A DNA stretch of 64,000 nucleotides, from contig NZ_BDAW01000009.1 of NCBI RefSeq assembly GCF_001625085.1, positions 62,001-126,000 of the forward strand, written 5' to 3'. The DNA comes from Nocardia acidivorans NBRC 108247 (GTDB taxonomy: Bacteria; Actinomycetota; Actinomycetes; Mycobacteriales; Mycobacteriaceae). This document shows, piece by piece, positions 26,404 to 35,008 of the stretch. The position numbers and the translations under genes are program-made. The first letter of the stretch is position 1; every line of letters begins with the position of its first letter. The notes beneath the pieces are model-generated. The model did not search any database and was not told the DNA's origin. It saw only the letters and a list, made by a program, of their open reading frames with translations.

Positions 26404-27027
26404 TCACCTGTCGAAAAGCAGTCGCTCCAGCGCTTTGCGATCGCCCACGAAGGTCAGCGTGCCGTCCGCGAGCGCGGCATCGAGTGCGGCCGGATCGGCC
26501 AGCGCGCCGCCGAGCGTCTTGGGATCGGTGCGCAGCGAGATATCGGCCGTGGCCGGTTCACCGCTGTGCACCTCGATCCGGCCGGAGTTCACGGCCACCG
26601 TCCAGATCGAGCCGTCGAGTTCGAGGCGGCACACGATCGGCGGTGCGGCCGGATCGCGCCGCGCACCGCGCAGGAAGATCAGCACCGAGGTCGCGCTGAG
26701 CGCGGCGGGTTCGGGCGGGCTCGGGGCGTCGATTCCCCAGTCGCCCAAGGCCACAACGATCGGCTCCAGCTTGCGACCCCATTCGGTGAGCTCGTAGACC
26801 TGCGCGTTCGCCACTTTGGCGCGCCGGATCACCCCGTGCTGTTCGAGTTCGCGCAGTCGATCCGCGAGCAGATTCGAGCTCGCGTGCGGCAGCGCGTGCC
26901 GCAACTCCGAGAACCTGCGCGGGGTGAACAGCAGCTCGCGTACGACCAGAAGCGCCCAGCGCTCCCCGACCACATCGAGGGCGCGCGCGATCCCGCATTG
27001 ATCCCGATAACTGCGACTGGTCGGCAT
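26404..27027 (-). CDS. HxlR-type regulator fused to SCP2-like domain
   Basis: A 207-residue protein. The N-terminal HxlR winged helix has Cys11 (SYRDQCGIARALDVVGERWALLVVREL) and the recognition segment FSELRHALPHASSNLLADRL. The C-terminal ~90 residues resemble a sterol-carrier-like/SCP2 domain (ADISLRTDPKTLGGALADPAALDAALADG), which could bind a hydrophobic ligand. It is divergent from a small cupin gene, with an inverted repeat between them. Likely autoregulation and control of the cupin. Confidence 0.85.
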   Translation of the reverse strand: MPTSRSYRDQCGIARALDVVGERWALLVVRELLFTPRRFSELRHALPHASSNLLADRLRELEQHGVIRRAKVANAQVYELTEWGRKLEPIVVALGDWGIDAPSPPEPAALSATSVLIFLRGARRDPAAPPIVCRLELDGSIWTVAVNSGRIEVHSGEPATADISLRTDPKTLGGALADPAALDAALADGTLTFVGDRKALERLLFDR

Positions 27028-27072
27028 ACCCTCTCTCCTTCGTCCGAGATGATACTAACCCACCACCGAGTA

Positions 27073-27091
27073 GAGTTGTTTTTAACAACTC
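27073..27091. promoter_or_regulatory. Inverted repeat GAGTTGTT-ttt-AACAACTC, candidate HxlR operator
   Basis: A perfect 8-bp inverted repeat with a three-base spacer in the 84-bp gap between the divergent HxlR-type regulator and the cupin. It is AT-rich compared with its surroundings, lies 20 bases before the cupin start, and has the size expected for a dimeric winged-helix repressor. Confidence 0.6.
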
Positions 27092-27111
27092 CAAGTGGTT
27101 ATTGTTTTGAT

Positions 27112-27465
27112 ATGAGTACTTCTCTTGCGGCACAGACCATCCCCTCCGAGCAGCCCGAGCACGCCACGATCGTCGATCCCGACGCCCACCAGATCCTTTT
27201 CGAGAACGAGCACGTGCGGGTGATCCAGGCCCGCGCCTCACACGGCTGGCAGAGCGCCATGCACGCACACCGTCCGATGCTGGTGGTCAACCTCGGCTCC
27301 GGCCGGCAGAAGGTCACCTTCGGCGACGGCACCACCGCCATCGTGGATCTCAACCCCGGTGCCGTCGTCTGGCAGGAGGACTCGTTCGAGCACTCCTGGG
27401 AGTTGCTGGCGGGCGAGGTGAATGTGGTTCTGGTCGAGGTCAAGTCGGCCGACGACACCGCATAA
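27112..27465 (+). CDS. Small cupin-domain protein
   Basis: A 117-residue single-cupin protein. Core motif 1 is partly present (RASHGWQSAMHAHRPMLVVNLGSG) and motif 2 follows (NPGAVVWQEDSFEHSWELLAGE). The His and Glu pattern fits a metal-binding site, but the enzyme or sensor role is open. It lies opposite an HxlR/SCP2-like regulator across a palindromic operator, so its expression is probably ligand-responsive. Confidence 0.8.
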   Translation: MSTSLAAQTIPSEQPEHATIVDPDAHQILFENEHVRVIQARASHGWQSAMHAHRPMLVVNLGSGRQKVTFGDGTTAIVDLNPGAVVWQEDSFEHSWELLAGEVNVVLVEVKSADDTA

Positions 27466-27566
27466 ACGCCCGGGAAAGTCCGGTTCGCGGGGTCTTCGGC
27501 TGGAGTTCACGCGGCGTTGGTCGTGGGGGTGCCGCCGGTAACCCGGTGCCCTGCACGATCAGCGAC

Positions 27567-28697
27567 GTGCGCATCGTGCAGCTGGCGAACTTCTATGGTC
27601 CGCGGTCGGGTGGGCTACGCACCGCACTGCACCATCTGGGTGCCGGATATGTGGCCGCGGGGCATGAGGTGGTGCTGATCGTGCCCGGTCCGCGCCGAGC
27701 CGAGGAGCTGCTGCCGTCTGGGGTGTGGCGAATCACCGTGCCCGCGCCCGCGATTCCGTGGACCGGCGGCTATCGCGCGGCGCATCCACGGCGGGTCGCC
27801 GATGTGCTGGCCGGGTTGCGGCCCGATGTGCTCGAGGTGTCGGATCGGTTGACGCTGCGGGGATTCGGGAACTGGGCGCGGCGGCGCGGCGTGGCCGGGG
27901 TGATGATCTCCCATGAACGGCTGGACCGGCTCATCGGGCAGGTGCTGCCCGGACCCGCCGCCCGCCGGGCCGCCGACGCGGCCAATCGCCGGACCGCGCG
28001 GAACTACGACATCGTCGTCTGCACAACACAATTCGCGCGCGAGGAATTCGAGCGCATCGATGTGCCGAATGTGGAGCTGGTACCGCTCGGGGTCGATCTG
28101 GATATGTTCAGCCCGTCCCGCTGCGATCTGCGCTTGCGCACCGATCTCGGTGCGGAGGACTACCCACTGCTCGTCCACTGCGGTCGACTGTCGGTGGAGA
28201 AGCGGGTCGATCGCAGTATCGAGGCCGTCGGCCGCCTGCGCCGCGAGGGGATCGACGCCCGGCTCATCGTCGCCGGTGACGGTCCGCGCCGCGAGGCGCT
28301 GGAGCGCCGCGCCCGCACCCTGCCCCCGTTGCGCGATGGGCTCTCGGCGGTGCACTTCACCGGATTCATCAATGACAGAACCGAGTTGGCGACCCTGCTG
28401 GCCACCGCCGATGTCTCGCTGGCTCCCGGTCCGCACGAGACCTTCGGCCTGGCCGCCCTGGAGGCCTTGGCCGCCGGTACCCCGGTGGTGGCCAGCCGCT
28501 CCTCGGCGCTGGCCGATATCGTCACCGCCGACTGCGGTGCGGTGGCCGCGGACCACCCCACCGCCTTCGCGCACGCCGTCACCGAGGTGCTGTCCCGGCC
28601 GCCGCTGCAACGCCGTCAGGCCGCGCGCACCCGGGCCGAGCAATTCACGTGGCCCGCAGCGGTTTCCGGAATGCTCGGCCTGCTCGGTTCGGCCTGA
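27567..28697 (+). CDS. mgtA: GDP-mannose-dependent alpha-mannosyltransferase-like GT4 enzyme
   Basis: A 376-residue GT-B glycosyltransferase of family 4. The N-terminus RIVQLANFYGPRSGGLRTAL strongly recalls mycobacterial MgtA (Rv0557), which mannosylates a glycolipid anchor. The C-terminal donor domain has LVHCGRLSVEKRVDRSIEA and GPHETFGLAALEALAAGTPV with the conserved EX7E acidic pair. GTG 27567 starts at the conserved motif; a GTG 21 bases upstream is possible. Acceptor specificity is inferred from the family. Confidence 0.82.
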   Translation: MRIVQLANFYGPRSGGLRTALHHLGAGYVAAGHEVVLIVPGPRRAEELLPSGVWRITVPAPAIPWTGGYRAAHPRRVADVLAGLRPDVLEVSDRLTLRGFGNWARRRGVAGVMISHERLDRLIGQVLPGPAARRAADAANRRTARNYDIVVCTTQFAREEFERIDVPNVELVPLGVDLDMFSPSRCDLRLRTDLGAEDYPLLVHCGRLSVEKRVDRSIEAVGRLRREGIDARLIVAGDGPRREALERRARTLPPLRDGLSAVHFTGFINDRTELATLLATADVSLAPGPHETFGLAALEALAAGTPVVASRSSALADIVTADCGAVAADHPTAFAHAVTEVLSRPPLQRRQAARTRAEQFTWPAAVSGMLGLLGSA

Positions 28698-28759
28698 TCA
28701 GTCCCGGGTCGGTCCGGCTGCCACGGAATGTACGGGCGCGCTTCGGCTTCCGCGCGGCC

Positions 28760-29047
28760 ACGCGCGGGCGGCGGCCGCACCACCGGGGGCCGCGCGCAGC
28801 ATGGTCTGCACCCCGCGCTCACGGAAGACGCGATTGCGCCGTTCCGGGCCGTGCGCGTACTCGAGCGGGGTGATCGGCGCGAGCTAGTCCAGCTCCCACC
28901 GCGTGCCCGGTCAGGGACAGGAACAGGGTGGGAATCAGCAACTGCTGCAAGGGGTCAGCCCCTGCTCGCCCTGCGCCGCGGCCATCACCCCGCGCCCCAC
29001 CCACCGACCTCGGCCGCATCGGGCGGGGTCAGCGGTATCTCGGTCAT
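28760..29047 (-). pseudogene. Possible degraded gene remnant
   Basis: The ~500-base gap between the glycosyltransferase and the next gene holds minus-strand segments with coding-like third positions in changing frames. ATG 29047 opens MTEIPLTPPDAAEVGGW and soon stops. A second frame reads DPLQQLLIPTLFLSLTGHAV, and a third reads PITPLEYAHGPERRNRVFRE. Together they look like one protein broken by two frameshifts. I do not recognise the family. The rest of the gap (28698-29199) shows nothing else. Confidence 0.3.
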
Positions 29048-29199
29048 CGGGCAACCGTCCACGAGCGGATCCGGCTCCGATCATTCTGGTCATGAAACCG
29101 TCCGGCTGCGTGTTCATTTCACTTCAGGCGTACGAGTGGCCGGGCCCGGCCGCGATGCCTAGAATTCGTGGTTCGAACCGAGGTAAGGGGGCACCCCCC

Positions 29200-29709
29200 A
29201 TGACTTCCGTACCCTCCCATCCCGCCGTCGCCGCGGCCACCGCCCGGCTCGCGGCGCTCGACCAGCAATTCCAGCCGGTGGCACTCATCGAGCACGGCGA
29301 CGGCGCGGCCGCGGTGCTGTTGGAGAGCCGGGATTTCCGCGTCATCGTCATCGTCGAACACCGCGACGACGAATGGATCACCCCGTCCATGGTGTCGGGC
29401 ACCCCGCGCCCGGTCTCGCGCTCGCGCCCCGCCCGCACCCTGGACCACCGTCCGCTGCTGCGTATGAGCCGCACCCGCGTCGCGCATCCGGACACCGACG
29501 GCACACCCGCCGAAACCAGTTGGTCCGCGGTGCTGGGCACCGCCGCCGCCGATGCCACCACCCTGACCGTCATCTCCACCATCGACAGTTACACCGCGCC
29601 CATCGCCCCGAACGGGCTGGCCTTCGCCCTGGTCCGCACCCGCACGGGCGAGCATCCGCTGATTCACGTCCACACCCGAGACGGGCGCATAGTTCCCGTC
29701 GACACCTGA
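29200..29709 (+). CDS. Conserved hypothetical protein
   Basis: A 169-residue soluble protein preceded by GAGGTAAGG. The N-terminal helix (AAATARLAALDQQFQPVALI) leads into strands ending in a second strand-rich half (TLTVISTIDSYTAPIAPNGL). The Arg-rich middle (PRPVSRSRPARTLDH) may be a loop. No signal peptide, membrane segment or catalytic motif is evident and I do not know the family. Confidence 0.65.
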   Translation: MTSVPSHPAVAAATARLAALDQQFQPVALIEHGDGAAAVLLESRDFRVIVIVEHRDDEWITPSMVSGTPRPVSRSRPARTLDHRPLLRMSRTRVAHPDTDGTPAETSWSAVLGTAAADATTLTVISTIDSYTAPIAPNGLAFALVRTRTGEHPLIHVHTRDGRIVPVDT

Positions 29710-29755
29710 TCCGGTCCCGGAGTCGAACGCGCCCCCGCCGGATACGCTGGGGGCG

Positions 29756-29905
29756 ATGACGACCGGGGACAGCGGCGCGCCGGACGCCGCATACGGGGAT
29801 GCCGGGCGCGTCGTACCGGTTGTGCTGCGCGGCAATTCGGCGCAGGGGAAGACCACCACCGCGACCGCCATCCAGCATTCGCCCGCGTTTCGTACCACCG
29901 GGTAG
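29756..29905 (+). pseudogene. 5' fragment of a P-loop kinase-like gene
   Basis: A 49-codon frame behind a GGGGG ribosome-binding site contains VVPVVLRGNSAQGKTTTA, which is a P-loop typical of small nucleotide/antibiotic kinases (VLRGNSGSGKS type), then stops after PAFRTTG. Such kinases run to about 180-200 residues, and no continuation is visible in any frame before the next gene. It is most simply the 5' stub of a deleted gene. Confidence 0.5.
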
Positions 29906-30003
29906 TCGGATCCACTCGGCGCGGTTACCCGGTGATGCCCTCGTCGCGGGCTAGATTCGGGCTCGACTGGGTCCGGCTCGAATGGGAAAGCGGGTGTGAT
30001 CGT

Positions 30004-30852
30004 ATGACTATGGGCGAACCGTGGCCGACCGGTGGCCAGGATTGGCAACCGACCGGTATGCAGGGCGGCGGTGAGGCACTGGTCGAATTGGATGTGTTTC
30101 CGCCGCAGGAGCATCGGCGCTGGACGGTACTGCTGCGACTGCTGCTGGTCATTCCGCAGTTGATCGTGATGTGGTTCCTGGGCATCGCCGCGTTCGTGGT
30201 GGTGGTCTGCGGCTGGTTCGGTGCGCTGTTCACCGGGCGGCTGCCGGTGTGGTGCGGGGACTTCCTGCGCGGCTACTTCTCCTACAGCACCCGGGTGTAC
30301 GGCTACGCCATGCTGCTGGTCGACGAGTACCCGCCGTTCGCCTGGAACCCGCCGAATTACCCTGTGCGCGTGCTGTTTCCGCAGCCGACCGAACTGAATC
30401 GGCTCGCGGTGCTGTTCCGGCTGATCCTGGCCTTCCCGATCCTGGTGTTCTCCAGCTGGCTCACCACCGGGTGGGCGGTGCTCTCGTTCTTCATATGGTT
30501 GATCGTGCTGATCACCGGACGGATGCCGCGCTCGGTCTTCGAGGCGACCACCGCGATCATGCGCACCGAATTGCGCACGCAGGCCTACACCTACCTGCTG
30601 ACACCGGCGTACCTCAAGGGCGTATTCGGCGATCAGACCGGGGTTCCGGCGGATCCGGCCGCCGAGCAGTGGGGTCAGCCGCCGCGGCAGTCGCCCACCC
30701 GGCCACTGCTGCTCTCGCGCGGCGGGCAGATCCTGCTCATCGTCATGCTCATTCTCGGCATTATCGCGAGCGTCTTGCAGACCGCGACCGGCAATGACGA
30801 TGACGACAGTGACGACTTCTCGATGCCGACCTCGCAGACCGTCACCCGGTAG
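30004..30852 (+). CDS. DUF4389 family membrane protein
   Basis: A 282-residue protein with a central pair of DUF4389-like membrane units: RWTVLLRLLLVIPQLIVMWFL and FFIWLIVLITGRMPRSVF, each followed by the GRxPxxxxxF motif, and a final C-terminal membrane helix (ILLIVMLILGIIASVL) with an acidic tail DDDDSDDF. Function is unknown; members are actinobacterial inner-membrane proteins. ATG 30004 is preferred to a frame open upstream. The last 11 bases overlap the convergent amidase gene. Confidence 0.85.
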   Translation: MTMGEPWPTGGQDWQPTGMQGGGEALVELDVFPPQEHRRWTVLLRLLLVIPQLIVMWFLGIAAFVVVVCGWFGALFTGRLPVWCGDFLRGYFSYSTRVYGYAMLLVDEYPPFAWNPPNYPVRVLFPQPTELNRLAVLFRLILAFPILVFSSWLTTGWAVLSFFIWLIVLITGRMPRSVFEATTAIMRTELRTQAYTYLLTPAYLKGVFGDQTGVPADPAAEQWGQPPRQSPTRPLLLSRGGQILLIVMLILGIIASVLQTATGNDDDDSDDFSMPTSQTVTR

Positions 30853-32257
30853 GACGCCGGGCGGTCGACGGGAAGCGGTGCGCCGCTTCGAGTTCGAACG
30901 CGGACTCCAACAGCGTGCGCTCGTCACCGTAGGCCGCGGACAGCTGCACCCCGATGGGCATGCCCGCCGCGGACATGCCCATCGGCAGCGAAATCGCCGG
31001 TGTGCCCGCCACATTGTTGATCGGGGTGAACCCGACGTAGTTCATCAGCCGGGTCAGCAGTTCGTCGAATTCGACCGTGGGACTGAGGTATCCGAGCTTC
31101 GGGGTGGTGTGGCACAGCACCGGGGAGAGAATCAGCTCGTGCTTGGCGAACATGCCCGCCACCGCCTCGGCGGTCGCGCGCAGCCGCCACAGCGCGGCGG
31201 GGGTGCGATGCAGGTGCGCGCGGTGATGGGCCCGCAATCCCGTGGTGAGACCGTCGAATTCGCGGGTATCGAAGGATCGGTCGAAGGTGAGCTTGCCCGC
31301 CGTGCCGATCAGATCCGCCAGCAGTGCCCACAGTTGCACGAAATCGTCGGCCCACTGCCGGGTCACGGGCAGCCGCATCGGCTCGATCTGGTGTCCGGCA
31401 TGCTCGAGCAGTGCGGCGGTGTACTCCACCACCCGCAGGGTTTCGGCGTCCACCGGCTCACCCATGAGCGTGTCCGTCACCAGGCCGATGCGCAGCCGCC
31501 GCCGCGCCGGACCCAGCACCGAGCCGATCGGCGGCAGCGCCGGATTGCGCCGGAAGTCCTCCACCGCGGCGACATACGCGGCGGTATCGCGCACCGTGCG
31601 GGTGAGCACACCCTCGGAGACGAGATTGATCGGCATCATGCGCGCCATCTCACCGTCCACATGGCGGCCCCGGCTCGGCTTCAATCCGACCAGTCCCGCG
31701 CACGCCGCCGGAATGCGGATCGATCCCCCGCCGTCATTGGCGTGCGCGATCGGCACCACGCCCGCCGCCACCAGCGCCGCCGCGCCACCGGAGGACGCGC
31801 CCACCGAATACTCGGTGTTCCACGGATTGCGGGTGGGCTCGGCGGTCATGAATTCGGTTGTGGGACTGAAGCCGAACTCCGGCAGCCGGGATTTCCCGAG
31901 CACGGTCATACCGGTGCTGCGGAACTGCCGGGTGAAGACGCCGTCGCCGCGTGCGGGCCGCGCCCGGAACGCGGTGGTGCCGTGATTGCTCGGCATACCG
32001 CGCACATCGGTGTTGTCCTTGACGAAGGTCGGCACCCCGTACAGCGCCGCGGACTCGTCCTCGCCGTAGCGCGGGGTCTCGAATTCGGCATGGGCGATCG
32101 CGTGCAAGGCCGGATCGACCCGCCGGGCGCGGGCCACCGCGGCGGCGGCGAGCTCCGCGGGGGTGGTGATTCCGGCGTGCACCGCCGCGGCGGCGCCGAC
32201 CGCATCATGGTGTCCCAGTGCGTCATCGGCGAAGGCATCTAGTCGACTGTCCAGCAT
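30842..32257 (-). CDS. Amidase signature family protein
   Basis: A 471-residue hydrolase with the Ser-Ser-Lys triad of the amidase signature family: Lys in VPTFVKDNTDVRG, and the two serines in GASSGGAAALVAAG plus the GGSIRIPAACAGLVGLKPSRGR segment. The family hydrolyses carboxamides, including aryl and fatty amides. Length is normal. It converges with the DUF4389 gene (11-bp overlap) and lies 28 bases after the aldo/keto reductase stop on the same strand. Substrate cannot be inferred. Confidence 0.92.
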   Translation of the reverse strand: MLDSRLDAFADDALGHHDAVGAAAAVHAGITTPAELAAAAVARARRVDPALHAIAHAEFETPRYGEDESAALYGVPTFVKDNTDVRGMPSNHGTTAFRARPARGDGVFTRQFRSTGMTVLGKSRLPEFGFSPTTEFMTAEPTRNPWNTEYSVGASSGGAAALVAAGVVPIAHANDGGGSIRIPAACAGLVGLKPSRGRHVDGEMARMMPINLVSEGVLTRTVRDTAAYVAAVEDFRRNPALPPIGSVLGPARRRLRIGLVTDTLMGEPVDAETLRVVEYTAALLEHAGHQIEPMRLPVTRQWADDFVQLWALLADLIGTAGKLTFDRSFDTREFDGLTTGLRAHHRAHLHRTPAALWRLRATAEAVAGMFAKHELILSPVLCHTTPKLGYLSPTVEFDELLTRLMNYVGFTPINNVAGTPAISLPMGMSAAGMPIGVQLSAAYGDERTLLESAFELEAAHRFPSTARRPTG

Positions 32258-32284
32258 TAACCGAGCATAAGGGCAGCACCGGGG

Positions 32285-33328
32285 TCACAGCGTGCCTTCG
32301 CGGGCTCCGCGCCACAGGTCCACCTCGCCGTCGTTATCGAGAAGTTTGTCGATGGCGGACAATTCGTCGGCGGTGAATTCCAGCTTCTGCAGGGCTTCGA
32401 CATTCTGATCGAGCTGTTCGGTCGAAGACGCGCCGACCACCAGCGAGGTGACCCGGGTATCGCGCAGCGCCCAGGCCAGCGCGAGCTGGGCGAGGCTTTG
32501 GCCGCGCTCGGCGGCGATATCGTTCAGGGCGCGCAGACGCGCGCGCATCTCGTCGGTGAGCCAGTCGGTCTGGAACGACTTGTCCTGTGCGGCACGCGAT
32601 CCCGCCGGAATGCCGTCGAGATACTTCGAGGTGAGCAGGCCCTGTGCGAGGGCGGTGAAGCCGATGACTCCGAAACCCTCGGCCTCGGCGGCATCGAGCA
32701 GGCCCTGCGTCTCGATCCAGCGATTGAGCATCGAGTACGACGGCTGATGGATCAGCAGCGGTGTGCCGAGATCACGCAGCAGTCCGGCCATGGTCGTGGC
32801 GTCCCGCGCGGTGTACGAGGAGATGCCGACGTAGAGCGCTTTGCCCTGTCGCACAGCGGTATCCAGCGCTGTGGCGGTCTCCTCGAGCGGTGTGGTCGGG
32901 TCGAATCGATGCGAATAGAAGATATCGACATAGTCCAGGCCGAGTCGGGTCAGCGACTGATCCAGGGAGGACAGCAGGTACTTGCGGGAGCCGCCGCCCT
33001 GACCGTACGGACCGGGCCACATATCCCAACCGGCCTTGGTCGAGATGATCAATTCGTCCCGATAGGCGGCCAGATCCTCGCCCAGAATGCGCCCGGCGTT
33101 GATCTCGGCGGCGCCGTACGGCGGGCCGTAGTTATTGGCGAGATCGAAGTGCGTAATCCCGGAGTCGAAGGCGCGCAAGGCGATTGCGCGCTGGGTCTCG
33201 AACGGGCGATCATCGCCGAAGTTGTGCCAGAAGCCCAGCGACAGCAGCGGCAGATCCAGGCCGGAGCGGCCACTGCGGCGGTAGCGCATGGACCCGTCAT
33301 AGCGGGCGGGATCAGGAAGATACGGCAC
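32285..33328 (-). CDS. Aldo/keto reductase, YghZ/L-glyceraldehyde-3-phosphate reductase type
   Basis: A 347-residue NADPH-dependent reductase. All four tetrad residues are present: Asp and Tyr in HFDLANNYGPPYGAAE, Lys in LIISTKAGWD, and His in YVDIFYSHRFDPTTPLEE. The WPGPYGQGGGSRKYL segment is characteristic of the AKR14/YghZ group, which reduces small aldehydes including L-glyceraldehyde-3-phosphate and methylglyoxal. Its start overlaps the upstream glycosyltransferase gene by 17 bases. Confidence 0.9.
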   Translation of the reverse strand: MPYLPDPARYDGSMRYRRSGRSGLDLPLLSLGFWHNFGDDRPFETQRAIALRAFDSGITHFDLANNYGPPYGAAEINAGRILGEDLAAYRDELIISTKAGWDMWPGPYGQGGGSRKYLLSSLDQSLTRLGLDYVDIFYSHRFDPTTPLEETATALDTAVRQGKALYVGISSYTARDATTMAGLLRDLGTPLLIHQPSYSMLNRWIETQGLLDAAEAEGFGVIGFTALAQGLLTSKYLDGIPAGSRAAQDKSFQTDWLTDEMRARLRALNDIAAERGQSLAQLALAWALRDTRVTSLVVGASSTEQLDQNVEALQKLEFTADELSAIDKLLDNDGEVDLWRGAREGTL

Positions 33329-34613
33329 TGGTCATCTCCTCCGGTTCGCGAACACTCTGCGGGGCATCGGCGGGAACCGCCGACCGTCGCAACCCTACGG
33401 CCGCCGCGGCGAACAGCGCGAGCGTGAGCCAGAGGTAGGCGTTGTGATCCAGGACCGCGAACGGGCCGTGATCGGGCAGGTCGAAGATGCTGCCGTAGTG
33501 GATTCCGACCAGGTCGAACAGTCCACCCGAGGTGATCAGGCAGACCGCGGCCAGACCCGCAGGCGCGATGAGGCCACCGTGGCGGATCGCCAGATCGCCC
33601 AGATAGATCAGCAGTGGGGCCAGCCACACCCAGTGGTGAATCCAGCTGTACGGGGACACCGCGGTGCTGGTCAGACCGCACAGCACCACCGCGGGCAGTT
33701 CACGCCCGGTCGCGGACAATCGGCGCGCCAGCAGCAGACAGGCCACCGCGGTGGCGATCGCCCCGGCCAGCCACAGCAACTGGACCCACGCCCCGTCGCC
33801 CAGGGTGCGCGCCAGCATGCCGCGCAGCGATTCGTTCTGCGGATTCTTGGGCACACCCACGCGGGCGGGATCGGCGAACGCGCCACCCCAGAAGGTCCAC
33901 GAATCCTTCGGCAGCACAGCCAGTGCCACCACCATGGTGGCCACGAGTGCGCCGATCGCGGTTCCGGCGGCCCGGAATCGGCGGGTCACCAGCAGATACA
34001 GCACAAAGAACACCGGCGTCAGTTTGATTCCGGCGGCCACACCGGTCAGCGCGCCCTTCCAGCGTGCGGAATCCGGGAGCGCCATATCGGCCAGGACGAG
34101 CAGCAGCAGGAACATATTGACCTGACCGAAAGCCATGGTCTCGCGGATCGGCTCGCACATCAGCAACAGACCCGCGATGGCCGGGCCGAGGATGAGCAGT
34201 CGCCGGTCCCGGCGAAAACCCAGGACGGCCAGCGCGGCCCACACCGAACCCGTCAGCATGGCGACATTGCCGAGCCCGCCCACCCAGGTGAAGACCAGAC
34301 CGCGCAGCGCGGCCAGCGGTGCGAACAACAGCGCCGAGAACGGTGTGTACACGAACTCCCAGACGCCGCGGGTACTGCCGCGCAGCGGGGTGTCGTAGAC
34401 CGAGACGCCGTCCAGCACCCGCTGGCCCGCGATCTGATAGGTGCCCAGATCGACCAGGTGCAGCATGGTTTTCGGTGCGGTCAGCACCTGGTGCAGGTAG
34501 TAACCGCCCGCCAGCACGCCCAGCGCCGCCACCACCCACACCACCGGCAGCGGGATCACGCGGCGCGGTGCCGCGCGATTCACTTCCGCCGATGGACCGA
34601 CCGACAATGACAT
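33312..34613 (-). CDS. GT87/DUF2029-type membrane glycosyltransferase
   Basis: A 433-residue polytopic protein with about ten membrane helices. An early loop carries the acidic-aromatic stretch DLGTYQIAGQRVLDGVSVYD, followed by FVYTPFSALLFAPLAALRG, patterns of actinobacterial polyprenyl-phosphate-mannose-dependent alpha-mannosyltransferases (PimE/DUF2029, family GT87). It would add sugars on the outer membrane face to lipid-linked glycans. ATG 34613 fits the cytoplasmic N-terminus better than upstream starts. Confidence 0.82.
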   Translation of the reverse strand: MSLSVGPSAEVNRAAPRRVIPLPVVWVVAALGVLAGGYYLHQVLTAPKTMLHLVDLGTYQIAGQRVLDGVSVYDTPLRGSTRGVWEFVYTPFSALLFAPLAALRGLVFTWVGGLGNVAMLTGSVWAALAVLGFRRDRRLLILGPAIAGLLLMCEPIRETMAFGQVNMFLLLLVLADMALPDSARWKGALTGVAAGIKLTPVFFVLYLLVTRRFRAAGTAIGALVATMVVALAVLPKDSWTFWGGAFADPARVGVPKNPQNESLRGMLARTLGDGAWVQLLWLAGAIATAVACLLLARRLSATGRELPAVVLCGLTSTAVSPYSWIHHWVWLAPLLIYLGDLAIRHGGLIAPAGLAAVCLITSGGLFDLVGIHYGSIFDLPDHGPFAVLDHNAYLWLTLALFAAAAVGLRRSAVPADAPQSVREPEEMTSAVSS

Positions 34614-34688
34614 GTCTCTCCCCACTAGTTCGGGAACCGCTTGCCGGGACCAACGTAGTGACGAACTCCGTACCCTCGCCACCCGTGA

Positions 34689-34933
34689 TCACGTCGGGCT
34701 GCCCGCTGCGTCGGCCGCGACGTAACCCTTGCCGAAGCGAATCCCCTTGTCATCCTTGCCGATCGCAGCGAACAACACGACCGCGGCAAATGCGTGATCG
34801 CCATCACGGCCAATGCGAACGAAGCTCTCGACATTATCGGCGTAAACGAACACCACCGGGGAGCCGTCGAAATGTCCACGGTCCAACCGAATTGAGCGGC
34901 GATGACCGAATTGTCGTCGAGGCACAACCTCAT
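34689..34933 (-). pseudogene. Frameshifted small hypothetical gene
   Basis: Two overlapping minus-strand frames read as one protein with a single shift near 34875: MRLCLDDNSVIAAQFGWTVD continues as FDGSPVVFVYADNVESFVRI and ends GYVAADAAGSPT. Both halves have coding-like composition and a plausible join. If so, it is an ~80-residue protein broken by one frameshift or a base-calling error. I do not know the family. Confidence 0.4.
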
Positions 34934-35008
34934 TCGATCGACCGGATTCGTCGCTATACCGACTACCCACCCGCGCGGCAATCAATCAGCCCCGCAATCC
35001 CCACCTAC

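Noticed and set aside
29119..31014. 631-codon minus-strand open frame across the DUF4389 gene
   Set aside because: Spans three genes on the other strand; composition is non-protein-like.
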